A stretch of DNA of 64,000 bases from Alcanivorax sp. (GCA_022565695.1 JAIUME010000001.1:744001-808000), one strand, 5' to 3'; shown: positions 8,187 through 17,935, counted from the stretch's first letter. Numbers and translations: made by a program. Notes: a model not told the origin generated them from the sequence alone.

Positions 8187-9956
8187 ATGGAATTTGCCCA
8201 CATCAGTATGTTGGGGCTGTTACTGGTTGTCCTGGTGCTGTTCGCCTGGGGGCGCTGGCGCTATGACGTCGTGGCCCTGATGGCGATGCTGGCGGTCGTG
8301 CTGGCGGGCTGGGTGCCCGCGAACGATGCGCTGGCAGGCTTCGGTCACCCGGCCGTGATCACGGTGGCCGCTGTATTGACCATATCCCGTGCGCTCAGCA
8401 ACGCAGGCACAGTGGACCTCCTCACGGCGCGCATCATGCCGCTGACCGGATCGCTGTACGCGCATATCGGCCTCATGGCCCTGGTGGTCGGTTTCGCTTC
8501 GGCCTTCATGAACAATGTCGGCGCCCTGGCGCTGATGCTGCCCGTGGCACTGGCGTCGGCGCGCAAGCGTGAACGGTCGCCGGGGATTCTGCTGATGCCG
8601 CTGGCGTTCGGCTCCATTCTGGGTGGCCTGGCCACGGTGATTGGCACACCGCCGAACATCATCATTGCGACATACCGGGCAGACCTGACCGGTGAAGCCT
8701 TCTCCATGTTTGATTTCACCCCGGTGGGCGGCCTGGTGGCACTGGTGGGTATTGCGTTCGTGTCGCTGGTCGGCTGGCGCTTGCTGCCCCGGGGAGTGGG
8801 CGCGGATAGTGGCGGCCACGTGGAAATCGACAGTTATATCTGCGAACTGCGGGTGGCCGAGGGTAGCGATCTGATCGGTGAACGGCTCGGTTCGCTTTCC
8901 GAGGTGTTTTCTGACGACGCCATGGCCGTGGGGCTGGTGCGTGGCAAGAATCAGTATCTGCACCCGCATGCCTGGCGCGTGCTTGAGCAGGGTGACCTGC
9001 TGATCGTGCGCACGGACCCGGAAGCGCTGCGGCCCTTGCTGGAGAAGAATGGTCTGGAACTTGTGGCCAGCAAGCTCAGTGGACTGGAGAACATCAAACC
9101 CGAGGACCTGCGTCTGGTGGAGGCCACGGTGCCGCCGCGCTCGCCGCTGGAAGGGCGGGACAGTGCTTTCCTGCGCCGCCGTACCGGGCAGACCGTGAGC
9201 GTGGTGGCCATGGCCCGCGAAGGTGCATCAATTCGCACCCGGGTACGGGACCAGACGTTCCGCGCCGGTGATGTGCTGCTGCTGCAAGGGGAGCCGGACA
9301 GTATTGATGACAGTATTGCGGATCTGGGGTTGCTGCCGCTGGCGGAACGCGACATCAAACTGAATCGGCCCATGCGCGCCCTGACCGGGCTGGTGGTGTT
9401 TGCCGTGGCACTGACGCTGGGCGCGACAGTGATGTCATTACCGATTGCCCTGCTACTGGCGGTGGTGATTTACGTCCTCATCGATCTTTTGCCGGTGCGT
9501 GAATTGTATCGGGATATCGACTGGTCCGTGCTGGTGTTGCTGGGGGGCATGATGGCGGTGGGGCAGGCACTGATGACCACCGGCACAACCGACCTGGTGG
9601 CGGGCGCCATCGTTCAGGTGACGGATGGCTTGTCACCGATCTGGGTGCTGACGCTGGTGCTGGTGGCCACCATGTGTCTGTCCGATCTGGTGAATAACGC
9701 CGCCACCGCATTGATCATGGCGCCGATTGCCTATGGCGTGTCGCTGCAGATGGGTGTCAACCCGGATGCCTTCCTGATGGCGGTGGCGATCGGTGCATCC
9801 TGTGCCTTCCTGACGCCCATCGGTCACCAGTCGAACACGCTGGTGATGGGCCCCGGCGGGTATCGCTTCGGGGACTACTGGCGTATGGGGCTACCGCTGG
9901 AAATCATCATTGTGCTGGTGGCGGTGCCGGCGATCAGCTACTTCTGGCCACTGTGA
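8187..9956 (+). CDS. SLC13 (DASS) permease with two RCK_C domains
   Basis: A 589-residue inner-membrane transporter. The ATG at 8187 has AGGAG 11 bases upstream; a GTG at 8178 is too close to that site. The transmembrane halves (about residues 1-200 and 390-589) belong to the sodium:dicarboxylate/sulfate or ArsB/NhaD-like superfamily, with the conserved motifs NNVGALALMLPVA near 110, GTPPN near 155 and NNAATALIMAPIA near 505. Between the halves lie two TrkA-C (RCK_C) domains at about 215-295 and 300-385, the usual cytoplasmic regulatory insert of this subfamily. The substrate may be sulfate, dicarboxylates or another anion and cannot be assigned from sequence. Its 3' end overlaps the convergent cueR by 19 bp. 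Confidence 0.88.
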   Translation: MEFAHISMLGLLLVVLVLFAWGRWRYDVVALMAMLAVVLAGWVPANDALAGFGHPAVITVAAVLTISRALSNAGTVDLLTARIMPLTGSLYAHIGLMALVVGFASAFMNNVGALALMLPVALASARKRERSPGILLMPLAFGSILGGLATVIGTPPNIIIATYRADLTGEAFSMFDFTPVGGLVALVGIAFVSLVGWRLLPRGVGADSGGHVEIDSYICELRVAEGSDLIGERLGSLSEVFSDDAMAVGLVRGKNQYLHPHAWRVLEQGDLLIVRTDPEALRPLLEKNGLELVASKLSGLENIKPEDLRLVEATVPPRSPLEGRDSAFLRRRTGQTVSVVAMAREGASIRTRVRDQTFRAGDVLLLQGEPDSIDDSIADLGLLPLAERDIKLNRPMRALTGLVVFAVALTLGATVMSLPIALLLAVVIYVLIDLLPVRELYRDIDWSVLVLLGGMMAVGQALMTTGTTDLVAGAIVQVTDGLSPIWVLTLVLVATMCLSDLVNNAATALIMAPIAYGVSLQMGVNPDAFLMAVAIGASCAFLTPIGHQSNTLVMGPGGYRFGDYWRMGLPLEIIIVLVAVPAISYFWPL

Positions 9957-10369
9957 TCCTGCGGCTGGCTTCTGTCCGCCTGCGGCTGCCTGAGCGCATC
10001 GAGAATCGGGCAGTCGGGGCGCGCGTCACCCTGGCACTGGCGAGCGAGGGTTTTCAGTGTGTCGGCCATGGCTTGCAGTGACGCGATGCGCGCATTGAGC
10101 GTGGCGATGTGGTCATTGGCCAGGCGCTTCACATCCGCACTGGCGCGGGTCTTGTCCCGCCAAAGGCTGGTGAGGGTGCGCAGCTGGGGCATGGAAAACC
10201 CCAGCTCCCGGCCCCGGCGAACAAACAACAGCATGTGAATGTCCTCTTCCCGGTAATGCCGATAGCCTGATGCGGAGCGTGGCGGCGCATCGATCAGGCC
10301 GATGTCCTCGTAATACCGGATCATTTTTGCGGACACGCCCGAGGCGGCTGCCGCTTCGCCGATCTTCAT
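9938..10369 (-). CDS. cueR: Copper-responsive MerR-family regulator CueR
   Basis: A 143-residue MerR-family activator. The N-terminal winged helix-turn-helix ([26 protein letters not shown]) is followed by the long dimerisation helix. The metal loop has cysteines at 112 and 120 ([13 protein letters not shown]), the spacing known for Cu(I)-sensing CueR. CueR binds promoters with an overlong spacer and activates transcription when it binds Cu(I). The gene starts inside the last codons of copA (4-bp ATGA overlap), so sensor and pump are co-transcribed from the copA promoter, which itself carries a CueR-like dyad: a self-activating circuit. Confidence 0.93.
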   Translation of the reverse strand: MKIGEAAAASGVSAKMIRYYEDIGLIDAPPRSASGYRHYREEDIHMLLFVRRGRELGFSMPQLRTLTSLWRDKTRASADVKRLANDHIATLNARIASLQAMADTLKTLARQCQGDARPDCPILDALRQPQADRSQPQDHSGQK

Positions 10370-12666
10370 GATGGTTCTCCCTGTACATTCAGACCGATGG
10401 GCCGGAAACGCTTCAGGCGCAAGGCGTTGGTCAGCACAAACAGACTGGACAATGCCATGGCGCCAGCGGCAAAGACCGGCGACAGCAGAATGCCCAGCGG
10501 CACATAAAGCACCCCGGCGGCCACCGGTATCAGGGCCGTATTGTAGGCAAAGGCCCAGAACAGGTTCTGGCGGATATTGCGCAGGGTCGCCCGGGATAAC
10601 GCGATGGCCCGGGGCACGCCCAGCAACTGGCCGGACATCAGCACCACATCAGCACTTTCGATGGCGATATCCGTGCCGGTACCGATGGCAATGCCGACGT
10701 CCGCTGCTGCCAGGGCTGGCGCATCATTGATGCCGTCGCCGACGAAGGTGATGGTGCGGGTGAGGGTGCCGTGGTGTCCGTGTTGCTGACGCAGTGTGTT
10801 CAATGCCTCGACCTTGCCGTCCGGCATGACACCGGCCAGCACCTCATCAATGCCGGCCTCCCGGGCAATGGCTTCCGCCGTCGCGGCCTGGTCGCCGGTG
10901 ATCATGACCACCTTCAGGCCCATGGCTTTCAGCTGGCTGATGGCCTGCCGGGCATCCGGCTTCAGCGCATCGGCCACGGCGCACAGCCCGGCAAGCTGCC
11001 CCGCCACGGCGATATACAGCGGGGACTTTGCCGCAGCCGAAAGCCTGGCGGCATCGCTGGCCATCGCCGAGGTGTCGATGCCGTGTTCTTCAAGCCACGC
11101 GCGGTTGCCCACCAGCACGCGTTCGCTGGCCACCGTCGCCTCGATGCCGCGTCCTGCCGTGGCTGAGAAATGCGTGGTGGCGGGCAGCATCAGCCCGGCG
11201 TCGGTGGCGGCGTCGACCAGCGCCCGGCCCAGCGGATGCTCGGAGCCCTGTTCGGCGGCGGCCACCTGTGCCAGCAGGGCATCGCGATCCCGCCCTGCGG
11301 CAGGGATCATATCTGTCAGGTGGGGCTCGCCCCGGGTCAGGGTGCCGGTCTTGTCGAACGCCACGGTGCCAGTGTCACGCAGGCTTTGCAGCGCTTCGCC
11401 ATGGCGGAACAGAATGCCGAGTTCGGCCGCCCGCCCGGTGCCCACCATGATGGAGGTGGGAGTGGCGAGGCCCATGGCGCAGGGGCAGGCAATGATCAGC
11501 ACGGCCACCGCATTGACCAGGGCAAAGGTCAGTGCAGGCGCCGGGCCGAGTAGCAGCCATACCAGCAGCGTGACAACGGCAGCCGCCATCACGGCGGGCA
11601 CGAACCACAGGGTAACCTTGTCCACCAGCGCCTGAATCGGCAGCTTGCCGCTCTGGGCCGCCTCGACCATGCGCACAATCCCGGCCAGCACGGTGTCCGC
11701 GCCAACGCGCTCGGCACGAAAAACAAAGCCGCCCCGCTCATTGACGGTGCCGCCCACCACCTTGTCGCCGGGTTCCTTTGCCACGGGCAGGGGTTCGCCG
11801 CTGATCATGGATTCATTGACGAAGGAGCTGCCCTCCACGATCTCGCCATCCACGGCAATCCGTTCCCCCGGGCGCACGCGAATCCGGTCGCCGATGATCA
11901 GGTCGGCAACCGGCAAATCCTGCTCTTTGCCATCGCGATTGACCCGCGCCGTGTCCGGCTGCAACTGCAAAAGATGCTGGATGGCGCTACTGGTCCGGCC
12001 GCGGGCCCGGGCCTCCAGATAGCGGCTCAGCAGAATCAGCGTGACGATGACGGCGGCGGCTTCAAAATAGATATGCGCCGTGCCCTCGGGCAGCCAGTGC
12101 GGTGCGAAGGTGGCCACCATGGAATAGCTCCAGGCGGCGGAGGTGCCCAGCACCACCAGCGAATTCATATCCGGCGCGGCCCGCAACAGGGCCGGCACCC
12201 CGGCGCGGAAAAAGCGCAGACCCGGGCCGAACAGCACCAGCGTCGTCAGCAGCGCCTGGATCAACTGATTGGGGCGCTCGCCCAGGGTGTGCATCACCCA
12301 ATGGTGCATGCCGGGGATCATATGGCTGCCCATCTCCAGGATAAATACCGGCAGCGTCAGTGCAGCGGCAAACCAGACCGCACGTTTTAGTGCCACGGCA
12401 TCCAGCTCACGGGCGTCAGCCGCCGGTGAGGCGCCGCTAGGTGTGCTGTCTACCGCAGTGGCGCCATAGCCCGCAGAGGACACGGCAGCTTGCAGTGCCT
12501 CGATGCCGATGTCGCCAGAGTGGGTGACATGGGCGCGTGCGGTGGCCAGATTTACCGTGGTGCCGGTCACGCCGGGCACCGCGTTGAGGGCCCGTTCGAC
12601 TCTGCCGACACAGCCACCGCAGGTCATGCCGGTGATATCAAGATCGATGGTGTCTGCGCGGGGCAT
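10366..12666 (-). CDS. copA: Cu(I)-exporting P1B-type ATPase CopA
   Basis: A 766-residue P-type ATPase that pumps Cu(I) (or Ag(I)) from cytoplasm to periplasm. It has one N-terminal heavy-metal-binding domain with GMTCGGC (about 13-19) and eight membrane helices including the transport motif CPC ([13 protein letters not shown], near 390). The actuator domain is around 270-300. The phosphorylation site is DKTGTLT near 436, followed by the nucleotide-binding HPLG (SEHPLGRAL) and the hinge [10 protein letters not shown] near 643. The length is typical for a one-HMA CopA. AGGAGA precedes the ATG. It is followed by cueR with a 4-bp overlap and is transcribed from a CueR-type promoter; its divergent neighbours form a periplasmic copper-handling operon. 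Confidence 0.96.
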   Translation of the reverse strand: MPRADTIDLDITGMTCGGCVGRVERALNAVPGVTGTTVNLATARAHVTHSGDIGIEALQAAVSSAGYGATAVDSTPSGASPAADARELDAVALKRAVWFAAALTLPVFILEMGSHMIPGMHHWVMHTLGERPNQLIQALLTTLVLFGPGLRFFRAGVPALLRAAPDMNSLVVLGTSAAWSYSMVATFAPHWLPEGTAHIYFEAAAVIVTLILLSRYLEARARGRTSSAIQHLLQLQPDTARVNRDGKEQDLPVADLIIGDRIRVRPGERIAVDGEIVEGSSFVNESMISGEPLPVAKEPGDKVVGGTVNERGGFVFRAERVGADTVLAGIVRMVEAAQSGKLPIQALVDKVTLWFVPAVMAAAVVTLLVWLLLGPAPALTFALVNAVAVLIIACPCAMGLATPTSIMVGTGRAAELGILFRHGEALQSLRDTGTVAFDKTGTLTRGEPHLTDMIPAAGRDRDALLAQVAAAEQGSEHPLGRALVDAATDAGLMLPATTHFSATAGRGIEATVASERVLVGNRAWLEEHGIDTSAMASDAARLSAAAKSPLYIAVAGQLAGLCAVADALKPDARQAISQLKAMGLKVVMITGDQAATAEAIAREAGIDEVLAGVMPDGKVEALNTLRQQHGHHGTLTRTITFVGDGINDAPALAAADVGIAIGTGTDIAIESADVVLMSGQLLGVPRAIALSRATLRNIRQNLFWAFAYNTALIPVAAGVLYVPLGILLSPVFAAGAMALSSLFVLTNALRLKRFRPIGLNVQGEPS

Positions 12667-12704
12667 GGTGTTCTCCTGGGCGGTTGCTGATTGAGATCAG
12701 TAAC

Positions 12705-12735
12705 AGGATCAACCTTACCACCATGGCAGGGTCAA
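12705..12735 (-). promoter_or_regulatory. CueR-type promoter of copA-cueR
   Basis: On the minus strand the -35 box TTGACC (12730-12735) and -10 box GATCCT (12705-12710) are separated by 19 bp, the overlong spacer characteristic of MerR-family activated promoters. The spacer contains a dyad ACC-T-CCA / TGG-A-GGT centred on CCATGG. This fits CueR binding; the predicted start lies about 30 nt before the copA ATG. Confidence 0.85.
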
Positions 12736-12796
12736 GCATGCCTCCACGCTTTCTGAACCGGCTGGAAAGCGGGTGTCGGGCGGGGAGGGCTCTGCT

Positions 12797-13204
12797 ATGC
12801 TCGGAGGCATGGTGTTACGTTATCTGATCGCAGTGCTTTGCCTGATGACCCTGCCGCTTATGGCGCAGGGGCATGGCGGCTGCGCGGACGGCGTGCCCTC
12901 GGGAGAAGCCTCGATGACGCACGATGCTGACCCGTACACAGCCCAGCATCACGCCAGCAGCCACAACGCTCGCGAGCAGCATGGCAATGAACACGCTGCC
13001 AGCGACCAACTGGCCAGCACGCACGATTGCGGCGACTGTGACACCCTGTGTCTGATCCAGTGCAGCACCACCAGCGCGCTGACGGTATCGGTGCTGCAGT
13101 GGCAGCGTGACACCGTCGATATCTTCTCAGAGCACCGGCATTTCCCGCCGCTCGCCGCGCATACCTCGCCGCTCCTGCGGCCGCCCTCCTTGATCCTCAT
13201 CTGA
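12797..13204 (+). CDS. Small secreted Cys/His-rich protein, probably copper-related
   Basis: A 135-residue protein started at the ATG at 12797, which has GGAGGG seven bases upstream. A signal peptide (MVLRYLIAVLCLMTLPLMAQG) is followed by a His-rich stretch with repeated HH, HN and HE pairs. A cysteine cluster HDCGDCDTLCLIQC comes next, near residues 78-91. The composition suggests a periplasmic metal-binding protein. The organisation (small hydrophobic His/Cys protein heading a copper operon, divergent from copA) resembles CopL-like or DUF2946 proteins of copper loci, but I do not see a decisive family signature. It is the first gene of the TolC–oxidase–DUF411 run. Copper involvement is inferred from context and composition. 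Confidence 0.7.
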   Translation: MLGGMVLRYLIAVLCLMTLPLMAQGHGGCADGVPSGEASMTHDADPYTAQHHASSHNAREQHGNEHAASDQLASTHDCGDCDTLCLIQCSTTSALTVSVLQWQRDTVDIFSEHRHFPPLAAHTSPLLRPPSLILI

Positions 13205-13277
13205 ATCGTTTCTGGTGCGTGTACGGCCATGATGTGCTGTGCCCGCCGGTCAGATTTTTTGTGAGGGAGTCTTTATT

Positions 13278-14801
13278 GTGAAAAGTCATTCGACTGCCCG
13301 GCTGGTCTGGTTGTTACTGCCGTGGCTTGCGGGCTGTGCAGTGGCGCCGCCGGACGATGGCAGAGAGCGTGTCAATCAGGCGCTGGCGGCACGCGGCGTT
13401 GTCGACGAGGCCCGAGTGGATTCAGACCAGGCGGGTTCAGATCAGGCAGGGTCAGGGCTTGCCGAATCAGTCACGGGACAACTGACCCGGGCTGACGCAG
13501 TGCTGTACGCGCTGACGCGCAATCCGCGTGCGCAGCTTGAGTATCAGCGGCTGGATCTGGCCGCCGCCGATATCGTTGCCGCCAGCCAGTTGAGTAATCC
13601 CCGTCTGTCGTTGTCCTGGCTGCGCCCGGAAGGGGGCGGCGGCAATGAAACGGGGATCGGCATTGCGCAGAATTTTGCCGGCTTGCTGTTACGCCCGGCG
13701 TTGCGCGGACAGGCAGACGCCCGTTATGAAGCCGGACTGCTGAGAGCGGAAGCGGCCATCCACCACCTGGCGGCGGACACGGAAAGTGCCTGGTATGCCC
13801 TGGTGGCCGCAGAGCAGACGTTGCAGGTGCAGGAGTTGGTCACGCGTGCGGCGATGCTGGCGGCGGAACTCGGGGAGCGTTTCCGGGACGCCGGCAATAT
13901 CAATGCGCTCACCGTGTCGACCTTGCACGCCGAGGCCGCCGAGGCGCGCCTGGCGCAGATCGCTGCCCGCCGTGATCGGGACAGGGCGCGTAGCGAACTG
14001 GGCCGCCTCATGGATGTGGCGCCGGGCACGGACTGGTCAGTGCAGACGCAGTTGCCGCTGCCGCCCTCCTCGATGCCGTCCGCTGATGCCCTGATCGAGA
14101 CAGCCCTGGCGCGCCGCCCGGATATTCAGGCGGCTGATGCCGATGAGGCCTGGCTGGAGGACAATCTTGCGCTGGTGAACCGCTACCGCTGGCTGGGTGA
14201 TCTGGATATCGGCGTGCGTCATGAACGGGAAGGCGATGGCACCCGCCTGACCGGGCCGACGCTGGGCCTGGGGCTGCCGTTGTTTCACCGTAACCAGGCC
14301 GGCGTGCTGGCGGCGGAGGCGCAGCTGGGCCGGGCGAAACTGTCCCGCGAACAGTTGCGCCAGGAGACCGGGCACAGCATCGCGCAACTGCACCAGGCGC
14401 TGCATTGGCTCAGCGAAAGTCTGGCGGTGCGCGAGGAATCCTTGCTGCCGGCCCGGGCGCAAGTGGTGGCGCGGCGGCAGGAGCGGGTCAACTACATGTT
14501 TGACGGCATTTTCGACCTGCTGGCGGCGAAGCAGGACGAGTTGATCGCCTGGCAGTCCCAGGTCGCCACCCTGGCGGATTACTGGCAGGTGCGCACGCGG
14601 CTGGTGCTGGCCGTCGGCGGCGAATGGCATGGCAGAGAACAAGGCGCGTTGATGGATGAGACGGTGCTCGACACCCGGCGGCTGGAACATGCGCCACAGG
14701 GGGCGAGCCACGAAGGGCATGAGCACCACGGCCACGACCACCACGATGACCATGACCACCATCATCACCACCATCATCATCATCAGGGAGGACATCACTG
14801 A
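13278..14801 (+). CDS. TolC-family outer-membrane lipoprotein with poly-His tail
   Basis: A 507-residue outer-membrane factor. Translation most likely starts at the GTG at 13278, which has GAGGGAG eight bases upstream. The signal LVWLLLPWLAGC ends in a lipobox, giving a lipid-anchored N-terminus as in CusC/OprM-type proteins. The rest shows the duplicated helical/barrel repeats of the OEP family (LTRADAVLYALTRNPRAQL; ALIETALARRPDIQAADA near residue 270). The last 30 residues are almost entirely His, Asp and Glu, with a run of nine consecutive histidines, and should bind metal ions. No RND pump or membrane-fusion partner is nearby. It overlaps the oxidase gene by one base, so the two are translationally coupled. 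Confidence 0.88.
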   Translation: MKSHSTARLVWLLLPWLAGCAVAPPDDGRERVNQALAARGVVDEARVDSDQAGSDQAGSGLAESVTGQLTRADAVLYALTRNPRAQLEYQRLDLAAADIVAASQLSNPRLSLSWLRPEGGGGNETGIGIAQNFAGLLLRPALRGQADARYEAGLLRAEAAIHHLAADTESAWYALVAAEQTLQVQELVTRAAMLAAELGERFRDAGNINALTVSTLHAEAAEARLAQIAARRDRDRARSELGRLMDVAPGTDWSVQTQLPLPPSSMPSADALIETALARRPDIQAADADEAWLEDNLALVNRYRWLGDLDIGVRHEREGDGTRLTGPTLGLGLPLFHRNQAGVLAAEAQLGRAKLSREQLRQETGHSIAQLHQALHWLSESLAVREESLLPARAQVVARRQERVNYMFDGIFDLLAAKQDELIAWQSQVATLADYWQVRTRLVLAVGGEWHGREQGALMDETVLDTRRLEHAPQGASHEGHEHHGHDHHDDHDHHHHHHHHHQGGHH

Positions 14802-16168
14802 TGAAACGCAGAGACTTCATGCTGGCGGCCGGTGCGTTATTGCCCGCAGCCACACTGACCCGTGCGCTGGCGGATGCCGGCCACGTGCACCATAACGCAG
14901 GCGAAGCCACGCCCGGGCGGCAACACCCGCAAGGGTATATGCCCGTGCACACACCCAATGGATGGACCTTGCCCTATAAAATGAACGATGGGGTGAAGGA
15001 ATTTCATCTTGTGGCGGAGGAAATCGAACACGAATTTGCGCCGGGCTCGAAAGCCCGATGCTGGGGCTACAACGGCACCACACCGGGGCCGACCATCGAG
15101 GCAGTAGAGGGCGACCGGGTGCGTATTTACGTCACCAATCGTTTGCCGGAATACACTTCCGTGCACTGGCACGGCTTGATACTGCCCTCCGGCATGGACG
15201 GTGTGACCGGCGTGACGCAGCCGCCGATCAAGCCAGGCGAAACCTTCGTGTATGAATTCACCCTGCAGCAGCATGGCACACATATGTATCATCCCCATGC
15301 CGATGAAATGGTGCAGATGGCCATGGGCATGATGGGCATGTTCATCATTCACCCGCGAGACGGCGAGGCTGTGCCGGTGGATCGTGATTATGCGATCCTG
15401 CTGCACAACTGGGCCTTGCACCCCGACACCTCGCGGCCTGATCCCTCGGTCATGCAGGACTTCGATCTCTGGAGCATGAACTCGAAAGTCTTCCCTGCCA
15501 TTGATTCCCTGGTGGCCAGAACGGGGGAACGCGTGCGCCTGCGCATCGGTAATCTTTCGATGTGGAACCACCCGATGCATGTGCATGGGGTGAAATTCGA
15601 GGTGACCGGCGGTGACGGCGGGCGTTGGCCGCGCAGCCTCTGGCGCCGGGAAGCGACGGAGATTGTGGCGGTAGGTCAGGCCCGTGATTTCGAGTTCGAG
15701 GCGGTGCCGGGAGACTGGGCGTTCCATTGTCATATGTCACACCATGTGATGAACCCCATGGGGCATGATATTCCCAACACACTGGGTGTGCGGCAGTCCG
15801 ATCTCGAAGCGCAGATCAGAACGCTGTTGCCGGACTACATGGCCATGGGGAAACATGGCATGGCGGAACACCAGGTGCACACAGACAGTGGTCATATGAA
15901 GGGCCCGGACAACACGCTGGCCATGATGATGGGGCAGGGCCCCTTCGGGAATATTGGTATGGGCGGCATGTTCACCCTGATCAAGGTTCGCGATGATTTG
16001 CGCCCCGGCGATTTCAGCGATCCGGGCTGGTACCGCCACCCGGAAGGGAGCGTGGCCCGCAAGGTAAGCAGCAATCCGGACTTTGGTGCACCGACAAGGC
16101 GCGGCACACCACGCACAGATAACAGCGACGACCTGCCGACACCGCGCAGGGATCATTCCCATCATTGA
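14801..16168 (+). CDS. Multicopper oxidase, Tat-exported
   Basis: A 455-residue cupredoxin-type copper oxidase. The N-terminus MKRRDFMLAAGALLPAA is a twin-arginine signal, so it is exported folded. Copper ligands are in place: HWHG (near 123) and HMYHPHADE (near 160) in the first half, HPMHVHG (near 257) and HCHMSHHVMNPM (near 312) in the second, enough for the type 1 site and trinuclear cluster. It is shorter than three-domain CueO/CopA oxidases, and its last 110 residues form an M/H-rich tail (HKMAEH, HMKGPDN, MMMGQGPFG region). Likely role: periplasmic oxidation of Cu(I) to less toxic Cu(II). Its start overlaps the tolC-like stop and a DUF411 gene follows, all in the copper cluster. Confidence 0.9.
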   Translation: MKRRDFMLAAGALLPAATLTRALADAGHVHHNAGEATPGRQHPQGYMPVHTPNGWTLPYKMNDGVKEFHLVAEEIEHEFAPGSKARCWGYNGTTPGPTIEAVEGDRVRIYVTNRLPEYTSVHWHGLILPSGMDGVTGVTQPPIKPGETFVYEFTLQQHGTHMYHPHADEMVQMAMGMMGMFIIHPRDGEAVPVDRDYAILLHNWALHPDTSRPDPSVMQDFDLWSMNSKVFPAIDSLVARTGERVRLRIGNLSMWNHPMHVHGVKFEVTGGDGGRWPRSLWRREATEIVAVGQARDFEFEAVPGDWAFHCHMSHHVMNPMGHDIPNTLGVRQSDLEAQIRTLLPDYMAMGKHGMAEHQVHTDSGHMKGPDNTLAMMMGQGPFGNIGMGGMFTLIKVRDDLRPGDFSDPGWYRHPEGSVARKVSSNPDFGAPTRRGTPRTDNSDDLPTPRRDHSHH

Positions 16169-16188
16169 GCGATTTACGGGAGAGCTTT

Positions 16189-16746
16189 ATGCAAGTACGA
16201 CAGATGTACCGGCAGCGGGGTGTTGCCATGCTGATTTTCATGGTGCTGCTGGTCATGGTGATCATCGCTGGCGCCGGTTGGCATTTCGCACCGCGACCTG
16301 ATGCCGGGGCGCAGTCGCCTGCGGCAACGACCCCAACCACAACCACAAGTACAACCTCGGCAGATGACGTGCTGCCGCCCATCACTGTCTGGCACAGCCC
16401 GACCTGTGGCTGCTGCGGTGATTGGGTCACGCATCTGGAAGAGAACGGCTTCACGGTGCAGAAATACATTCAGCACAATGTGCCCCTGATCAAATACCGG
16501 CTGGGCCTGCCACCGGACATGGCCTCGTGCCACACCGCCATGGTGGAGGGGTACACGATCGAAGGCCATGTGCCTGCGGATGACATCAAGCGGTTACTGG
16601 CAGAGCAGCCCTTTGCCAGAGGGCTGGCTGTGCCGGGCATGCCGGTGGGCTCACCCGGCATGGAAATGGATGGGCGTGTGGATGCCTACGATGTGCTGCT
16701 GTTTGATCAGGACGGGGAAACAACGGTATTCAGCAGTTACCCCTGA
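16189..16746 (+). CDS. DUF411 metal-binding protein
   Basis: A 185-residue protein begun at the ATG at 16189 (GGGAGA six bases upstream). An N-terminal hydrophobic anchor (VAMLIFMVLLVMVIIAG) places the rest in the periplasm. The DUF411 domain (about 65-185) carries the thioredoxin-like cysteine motif PTCGCCGDW, a later conserved cysteine in MASCHTAMVEGY, and the terminal GMPVGSPGMEM. Members are found in copper and silver resistance loci and are thought to bind copper. It is the last gene of the copper operon, 20 bp after the oxidase stop codon. The exact function is not established. Confidence 0.9.
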   Translation: MQVRQMYRQRGVAMLIFMVLLVMVIIAGAGWHFAPRPDAGAQSPAATTPTTTTSTTSADDVLPPITVWHSPTCGCCGDWVTHLEENGFTVQKYIQHNVPLIKYRLGLPPDMASCHTAMVEGYTIEGHVPADDIKRLLAEQPFARGLAVPGMPVGSPGMEMDGRVDAYDVLLFDQDGETTVFSSYP

Positions 16747-16765
16747 CCGGTTCATGCCGATTGAC

Positions 16766-17494
16766 TCATGAAAGACAGCGGGTGAAGAATGCGGCGATAT
16801 CACTGATTTCCGGCAGGCAGACTTCATGTCCCATGGGGTAGGTCAGGTAAGCAGGCGAGAGGCCCATTCCCTGTAGCTGCGCTACCGCCCGCTGGCCCAG
16901 TTGTTCCGGGACCATCGGATCGGCGCTGCCGTGACAGATCTGCACGGGCAGCGACCGGTTCGCCGCGTTGAGACGCGTCGTATCCGGCGTGGCAAAATAG
17001 GTAGAGAGCGCCAGCAAACCGCCAAGCGGTTTGTCACAGGTCAGCGCTGCGTGATAAGCCACGGCCCCGCCCTGGGAAAACCCTGCAACAATGATGCGCG
17101 AGCTGTCGATGCCGCGCGCGATCTCGCGTTCGATGAGCGCCACTGTCTTGCTGGCGGAATCCAGCAGCTGCGCTTCGTCCACCACACGATCCAGATCCAT
17201 GGCCTTGATGTCATACCAGGCGGGCATGCGCATGCCGCCGTTGACGGTGACCGGAATTTCCGGTGCATGGGGAAAGATGAATCGCGCAGCGATGGAAGCG
17301 GGTAGCCGCAGCTCCGGCACGATGGGTTCAAAATCATGACCATTGGCGCCGAGGCCATGCAGCCAGATGATGGCGGCATCCGCATCACGATGCTGCGGCG
17401 CGATCTCGACGCAGGGAAGGTAAGTTGCTGAGGGTTGCACTGGTCGCTGCACTGATCGTTGCTCCGTTCTTTTGAGGGCCGAGCCGCAAAGCAT
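16766..17494 (-). CDS. Carboxylesterase/phospholipase (alpha/beta hydrolase)
   Basis: A 242-residue member of the phospholipase/carboxylesterase family (EstB type). Visible motifs are the oxyanion segment IIWLHGLGANG near residues 42-52, the nucleophile elbow GFSQGG near 140, the catalytic aspartate in HGSADPMVP near 190 and the histidine in MGHEV near 220. Family enzymes hydrolyse short-chain carboxylic esters in the cytoplasm. The ATG at 17494 has no obvious ribosome site; a GTG at 17452 with GGAG nine bases upstream is a good alternative and would remove 14 residues. It is convergent with the copper operon, with 19 bp between the stop codons. Confidence 0.88.
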   Translation of the reverse strand: MLCGSALKRTEQRSVQRPVQPSATYLPCVEIAPQHRDADAAIIWLHGLGANGHDFEPIVPELRLPASIAARFIFPHAPEIPVTVNGGMRMPAWYDIKAMDLDRVVDEAQLLDSASKTVALIEREIARGIDSSRIIVAGFSQGGAVAYHAALTCDKPLGGLLALSTYFATPDTTRLNAANRSLPVQICHGSADPMVPEQLGQRAVAQLQGMGLSPAYLTYPMGHEVCLPEISDIAAFFTRCLS

Positions 17495-17542
17495 ACCACG
17501 TGCGAAAATCGCAACGGCAGGCGCTTTCTAACGCGCACCGCA

Positions 17543-17935
17543 TCAGCGTTGAATCTGCCACTGACCCTCTCTATGCAGGAACGTCATGGTCAGTGGCACA
17601 CTCTTTCGCTCTCCCGCCTCGAAGTCTCCGAAGCGATGGGTCATTTCCGCAACAGTGATGCTGTCCTCTGCGGTGCCGTGGCGTGCTTCCAGATCACTGC
17701 GGCTGGTCAGCATTTCGGCCTCAAGCCTGCAGCGCACACTGGCGGTGTCGCCTTGCTGTGTGGCGCGACACTGATCAACACCCACAATGCGTGCGTGTTG
17801 ACGGCCTTCCTGACGGTTTTCCTGTTGAGCCAATTCGGCGGTGATCATCTGCGCCCAGTCGGGTTCATTTTTCTGACATGCGACAGACATCAGGATGACA
17901 AATGTAACCGCTATACGCTGTACATGGTTTTTCAT
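17543..17935 (-). CDS. Small putative lipoprotein
   Basis: A 130-residue protein with a short signal peptide ending in ILMSVAC, a plausible lipobox, followed by QKNEPDW. The mature region is charged and without recognisable domain; one disulfide is possible between the two remaining cysteines (DQCRATQQG and VRCRLEAE). The C-terminal half (GERKSVPLTMTFLHREGQWQI) resembles the beta-strand pattern of small periplasmic proteins such as DUF4878 or NTF2-like folds, but I cannot assign it. It is transcribed towards the esterase gene, 48 bp away on the same strand, and is divergent from phoD. Confidence 0.65.
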   Translation of the reverse strand: MKNHVQRIAVTFVILMSVACQKNEPDWAQMITAELAQQENRQEGRQHARIVGVDQCRATQQGDTASVRCRLEAEMLTSRSDLEARHGTAEDSITVAEMTHRFGDFEAGERKSVPLTMTFLHREGQWQIQR

